NCBI GenBank assembly: GCA_028687155.1
Contig: JAQUAR010000140.1
Coordinates: forward strand, 1-5,146
Length of the DNA stretch: 5,146 bases
Direction of reading: 5' to 3'
DNA from: Methylacidiphilaceae bacterium
GTDB lineage: Bacteria > Verrucomicrobiota > Verrucomicrobiia > Methylacidiphilales > Methylacidiphilaceae
Positions 5,012 to 5,146 of this stretch are shown here, piece by piece. Both the position numbers and the translations under genes were made by a program. Positions within the stretch are counted from its first letter, which is position 1. The number at the start of each line of letters is the position of its first letter. Below the pieces are notes generated by a model. It worked only from the letters and a program-made list of their open reading frames with translations, had not been told where the DNA came from and did no database searches.

Positions 5012-5146
5012 TGGGTACTATCAAGTTAGATCACACAGCCACTAGGGCTGGTGCCATTCCTGATTTCATGGACGCCTCACGGCGTTCGGATGACCTCACC
5101 ACGTCCGGCGGCACCCCACTGAAGTAGGGATTGGTCTGGCGTGGGT
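5012..5146. other. Unassigned right edge beyond the transposase remnant
   Basis: No gene is assigned. A minus-strand frame enters from the right edge and ends at TGA 5033-5031; its last residues include NPYFSGVPPDVVRSSERREA and MKSGMAPALVAV. It might be the end of a neighbouring gene, but 37 codons are too few to tell. A plus-strand frame ending at TAG 5125-5127 overlaps it, so at most one is real. Confidence 0.2.

Noticed and set aside
4240..5040. GGCTGTTGTAAC (4240-4251) and GATCACACAGCC (5029-5040) as terminal inverted repeats of the element
   Set aside because: Only the outer six bases match cleanly and no target duplication was seen; too weak to define element ends.

Overview
The window is a GC-rich bacterial stretch with no RNA gene and no CRISPR array. 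The organism cannot be fixed from it. GC-rich coding, TTG starts, exported Gly/Met-rich PDZ proteins and a DUF4338-ISAs1-type transposase remnant would fit a GC-rich Verrucomicrobiota member, perhaps an acidophilic methanotroph such as Methylacidimicrobium. That is a low-confidence guess.

Left part (1-2073, plus strand): the last codons of an upstream, probably membrane-associated gene overlap the first of two tandem paralogues (34-936 and 1132-2073). Both encode exported proteins of about 300 residues with the same layout: signal peptide, an unrecognised conserved region interrupted by a Gly/Met-rich insert, a variable linker, and a C-terminal PDZ domain. The Gly-Met codons also make G-quadruplex-type motifs in both genes. 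A 16-bp perfect palindrome lies just upstream of the second gene's chosen start.

Middle part (2109-4136, minus strand): a small single-domain cupin gene (2109-2531) converges on the second PDZ gene. It is followed by about 600 bp without a confident gene (2577-3182), holding a plausible promoter for the small cupin, a 26-bp perfect palindrome and a weak 49-codon ORF. Then comes a 317-residue bicupin gene (3183-4136) resembling gentisate 1,2-dioxygenase, with a strong ribosome binding site and an upstream TTGACA box beside a short hairpin.

Right part (4277-4985, minus strand): a decayed transposase gene. An N-terminal DUF4338 (DruA-like) piece is joined to the C-terminal part of an ISAs1-family transposase, with the middle of the protein missing and a frameshift after the junction, so it cannot encode an active enzyme. 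The last ~130 bp are unassigned.

The two cupin genes share a strand but are separated by 650 bp, so they are unlikely to form a tight operon. The tandem PDZ/Gly-Met pair is the best candidate for undescribed biology; no complete new multi-gene system is visible.
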